8,189 nt of DNA from Palsa-883 sp035696165 (GTDB taxonomy: Bacteria; Pseudomonadota; Alphaproteobacteria; Acetobacterales; Acetobacteraceae), in NCBI GenBank assembly GCA_035696165.1, contig DASRQX010000280.1, positions 1-8,189 of the forward strand, written 5' to 3'. Below the pieces are notes generated by a model. The model was not told the origin of the DNA. It made no database searches and saw only the letters and a program-made list of their open reading frames with translations. Shown here in pieces: positions 6,131 to 8,189 of this stretch (the stretch's first letter is position 1; each line of letters begins with the position of its first letter). The translations under genes were made by a program, and so were the position numbers.

Positions 6131-7156
6131 ATGGCAATCACGGTGGTCTACGTTTCATGCGCGGAGCCGCGGGAGATCGTGCGTTTCGCGATGGACCGCG
6201 ACAGCGGCGAACTGCTGCTGATCGATGCGACCTATGTGCGGGGGATCAGCAGCGCGTCCAACACCTCGATGCCACTGGCGATCAGTCCCAATCGGCTTGT
6301 GGTGCATGCCGAACTGCGCCAGCCGCCCTATCCCTGCGTCGGCTTCGCTATCGATCCGGCCGATGGCGCGCTGAGCGTGGTTGGCAGTGCCGACCTGCCG
6401 CACTCGGTCTGCTATCTGACGATCGATCGGACTGGGAAACATTTGCTGGCAGCATCGTATCAGGGTGCGCTGCTGGCCAGCCACGCATTGGATGCACGCG
6501 GTGTGGTCACCGGGCCGCCGACCCAGGTGGTGCCGACACCGCCGGCCGCGCATTCGGTGATCCAGGATGCCAGCGGCCGTTTTGTGTATGCCGCCAGCCT
6601 GGGCGGCGATGTGGTGCTGCGGCTGCGGTTCGACGCCAGCACGGGGCTGATGGACGACCTGCAGACGGCCCCGATGCCCAAGGGTGCTGGGCCGCGACAC
6701 CTGCGGTTGTCGGCGGATGGACGGTTGCTCTACGCGCTGTGCGAATTGGACGCGACGATCGGGGTGTTCACCGTCGCGTCGGAGACCGGATTGCTGGAGC
6801 GGTTGCAGGTTTTGCGGACTCAGCCGGAGGGTTTTGCCGCCAAGGCCGCGGATATGCATCTGACGCCGGATGGGCGTTTTCTGTACGCCAGCGAGCGCGG
6901 GACCAGCACGCTGACGGGCTGCCGCATTGGTTCGGATGGGATGTTGACGGTGATTGGCCAGACCGAAACCGAAACGTGCCCGCGCGGGTTTGCGATCGAT
7001 CCGCGTGGGCGGTTCCTGCTGGCGGTCGGGCAGGAGAGCCATCATCTGAGCGTTTATCGGATCGATCCGCAGACGGGTGGGTTGCACGTAACCGGTCGGT
7101 ACCCGACGGCAGGCAACCCGAACTGGGTCGAGATTGTCGATCTGCCGGGTGGCTGA
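6131..7156 (+). CDS. Lactonase family beta-propeller protein (6-phosphogluconolactonase YbhE-like)
   Basis: The 341-residue product has the length and repeat style of the lactonase/cycloisomerase-2 family, seven-bladed beta-propellers that include E. coli 6-phosphogluconolactonase Pgl (YbhE). Repeating blade motifs are visible: LAISPNRLVVHAEL, LTIDRTGKHLLAASYQGA, IQDASGRFVYAASLGG, LRLSADGRLLYALCE, MHLTPDGRFLYASERG and FAIDPRGRFLLAVGQES, each followed by a strand ending in a D-x-x-T/D-G turn. The GPRHLRLSADG and PRGFAIDP blocks are typical of this family. There is no signal peptide, so it is probably cytoplasmic. The start is the ATG at 6131 with GGAGG six bases upstream; an in-frame ATG at 6089 lacks such a site. 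Substrate is unproven: Pgl activity is plausible, but many homologues act on other lactones or are untested. The gene is divergent from the Fe-S/serB operon and convergent with the crotonase gene. Confidence 0.85.
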   Translation: MAITVVYVSCAEPREIVRFAMDRDSGELLLIDATYVRGISSASNTSMPLAISPNRLVVHAELRQPPYPCVGFAIDPADGALSVVGSADLPHSVCYLTIDRTGKHLLAASYQGALLASHALDARGVVTGPPTQVVPTPPAAHSVIQDASGRFVYAASLGGDVVLRLRFDASTGLMDDLQTAPMPKGAGPRHLRLSADGRLLYALCELDATIGVFTVASETGLLERLQVLRTQPEGFAAKAADMHLTPDGRFLYASERGTSTLTGCRIGSDGMLTVIGQTETETCPRGFAIDPRGRFLLAVGQESHHLSVYRIDPQTGGLHVTGRYPTAGNPNWVEIVDLPGG

Positions 7157-7220
7157 CCCGTTCGTGCTGCGAATGGGCTACAGCGTGTTCGTCGTGACTG
7201 GAGTTGCCGAGTCTGCTTTG

Positions 7221-7349
7221 CACCTCTCCCGCTTTTCGCGGGAAACGTCGCGGATCCCTTGCGACGCGGGTGAGGGTCGTGCGGCGTGCACGACCCTCAC
7301 CCGTCTCACTTCGCTCGCCGACCTCTCCCGCCGAAGAGCGGGAGAGGTG
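7221..7349. repeat. Head-to-head pair of REP-like palindromic units
   Basis: Two related units of about 60 bases face each other. The outer ends CACCTCTCCCGC (7221-7232) and GCGGGAGAGGTG (7338-7349) are perfect inverted copies. Inside the left unit TCCCGC/GCGGGA (7227-7243) forms a 6-bp hairpin; inside the right unit ACCTCTCCCGC/GCGGGAGAGGT (7321-7348) forms a perfect 11-bp hairpin. The centre is a perfect 15-bp stem, GGGTGAGGGTCGTGC (7268-7282) with its complement at 7288-7302. This is the style of the GGGAGAGG...GGGTGAGGG repetitive extragenic palindromes seen in many proteobacteria (established pattern; copy number here unknown). Lying between two convergent genes, it could also end transcription from both sides, although it lacks T-tracts. 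It is non-coding. Confidence 0.85.
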
Positions 7350-7461
7350 TACGCAGTTCCCGTCGCCTTGAACGGTCGGTGTCAGTCTCCACCCGGCAGA
7401 ACAACAGGTTCTTTGCTGGTCACGGATCGAACAGGAACGTTTCGACGCATTCGATCTTCAT
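7347..7461 (-). pseudogene. Remnant of a mandelate racemase/muconate lactonizing enzyme-type gene (N-terminus only)
   Basis: Twenty-four bases after the crotonase stop, on the same strand, is a strong ribosome binding site (GGAGGAGAGG, complement of 7466-7475) and an ATG at 7461. It opens MKIECVETFLFDP, meets a TGA at 7420-7422, and continues in the same frame as AKNLLFCRVETDT. This is the usual opening of enolase-superfamily enzymes of the mandelate racemase type (MKI..VETF.....LLF.RVETD..G.GE). A last trace, GTAYT in another frame near 7347-7361, fits the conserved GWGEAYT that normally follows. Homology ends exactly where the REP-like pair begins, so the rest of the gene (about 350 residues) is gone. 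The single in-frame stop, the truncation and the lost frame all say pseudogene. I recognise it by sequence pattern only; chance resemblance is possible but unlikely given the ribosome binding site and position. Confidence 0.6.
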
Positions 7462-7485
7462 GAGGCCTCTCCTCCGCGCAGTCCC

Positions 7486-8189
7486 CTATGCGGCGGTGAA
7501 ATTTGGCGGCCGGCGTTCGGCCATCGCCTTGGTGCCCTCGCGGAAGTCGTCAGTCTTACGCAGCCAATCCTGCTCCTCATATTCGCGCTCGGTCGCCTGG
7601 GCGACGGCCTCTGCCAGGCCACGCCGCAACGTCTCGCGCGTTGCCACGATCGCCAGGGGCGCGGACCCGGCGATGTCGCTTGCGACTTCGATCGCCTTCG
7701 TGCGCACCTGGTCGAGTGGCACACAATAATCCGCCAACCCAAGGGTCAACGCTTCCTCGCCCGGCACGCGACGGCCGGTGTACATCAGCATCGCGGCCGT
7801 CTGCATGCCCACCAGCCGCGGCAATGTCGCGGTCAGTCCGAACCCGGGATGAAATCCCAGCCGCGTGAAATTGGCGGAGAGCCGCGCCTCTGGGCAGGTC
7901 ACGCGGAAATCCGCCATGACGGCCAAGCCGAGGCCAGCGCCCACCGCGGCGCCCTGCACCGCCGCAACGATCGGCTTGCCGGTGCGCCATAGCCGCTGCG
8001 CCTCCTTGTACAGGTGCCGCCCGCGCGTGCCACCCAGCGCAGCGCCATCCGGACCGCGATTGGAGAAATCGGCACCGGCACAGAAATGCTTGCCCTCGGC
8101 GCACAGCACGATGGCGCGGCAGTCGCGGGTGCGGTCCATGTCTTCCAGCACGTCGGCGATCTCGGCGACCATGTCGGTGTCGACGAAGT
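7486..8189 (-). CDS. Enoyl-CoA hydratase/isomerase (crotonase) family protein, 5' end outside window
   Basis: This is a crotonase-superfamily protein acting on acyl-CoA thioesters. About 233 codons are visible, from the right edge to the TAG at 7486-7488; the frame is open upstream of the internal Met at 8172 (FVDTD precedes it), so some 20 N-terminal residues lie outside. The first oxyanion-hole segment is EGKHFCAGADF and the second is GAAVGAGLGLAVMADFRV. Both catalytic Glu positions of enoyl-CoA hydratase seem changed: the segment normally GxELA reads GLGLA, and the segment normally PEIxLGxxPGxG reads FTRLGFHPGFG. A simple hydratase role is therefore doubtful; isomerase, hydrolase or another crotonase reaction is possible. 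The next gene on this strand was apparently a mandelate racemase-type gene, now a remnant, so the two may have formed a catabolic operon. Confidence 0.88.
   Translation of the reverse strand, partial: FVDTDMVAEIADVLEDMDRTRDCRAIVLCAEGKHFCAGADFSNRGPDGAALGGTRGRHLYKEAQRLWRTGKPIVAAVQGAAVGAGLGLAVMADFRVTCPEARLSANFTRLGFHPGFGLTATLPRLVGMQTAAMLMYTGRRVPGEEALTLGLADYCVPLDQVRTKAIEVASDIAGSAPLAIVATRETLRRGLAEAVAQATEREYEEQDWLRKTDDFREGTKAMAERRPPNFTAA

Noticed and set aside
7286..7729. A plus-strand 147-residue ORF across the REP-like pair
   Set aside because: It runs through palindromic repeat sequence and then antisense to the crotonase gene; no start signal or domain.

Overview
The window is GC-rich chromosomal DNA. 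The flagellar gene order (flhB, fliR and flgB on one strand, fliO and fliP divergent), together with the serB, crotonase and lactonase proteins, suggests an alphaproteobacterium, most likely of the Rhodospirillales/Acetobacteraceae type. This placement is inferred from protein style and gene order; there is no rRNA in the window.

Region 1 (1-2859) is a flagellar type III export and rod locus with visible damage. On the minus strand lie the 5' part of flhB (intact as far as it is seen, running off the left edge), the 3' half of fliR, and directly joined to it the 5' half of flgB. The end of flgB, the start of fliR, and whatever normally lies between them (usually flgC, fliE and fliQ) are absent, as expected of one internal deletion. 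Both remnants also carry small indels that break the frame. On the plus strand are a 100-residue protein of unknown function, fliO (frameshifted in a run of six G) and a full-length fliP. The damaged fliO frame happens to read straight into fliP, giving a misleading 348-codon ORF. I see no frame breaks in the roughly 4 kb of functional genes to the right, which argues that the flagellar damage is real decay and not general sequencing error.

Region 2 (2862-3681) has a GFA/CENP-V family zinc protein on the minus strand, convergent with fliP, and a divergent 58-residue Gly/Tyr-rich double-hydrophobic small protein built from a duplicated module.

Region 3 (3843-6031, minus strand) is a two-gene operon: a CCG-domain iron-sulfur protein related to heterodisulfide reductase, translationally coupled through a GTGA overlap to serB (phosphoserine phosphatase). 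Divergent from it is a lactonase/YbhE-like beta-propeller gene (6131-7156) with a strong ribosome binding site.

Region 4 (7157-8189) is the gap between the lactonase gene and a convergent, 5'-truncated crotonase-family gene. This gap is not empty. It holds a head-to-head pair of REP-like units forming long perfect hairpins (about 7221-7349). Just downstream of the crotonase gene it also holds a short remnant (7347-7461, minus strand) that looks like the N-terminus of a mandelate racemase/muconate lactonizing enzyme gene, broken by a stop codon and cut off at the repeat.

I find no CRISPR array, tRNA, transposase, defence system or other clearly new multi-gene system. The most notable points are the decayed flagellar cluster, the hidden enolase-superfamily remnant against the REP pair, the atypical crotonase, and the coupled Fe-S protein/serB pair.
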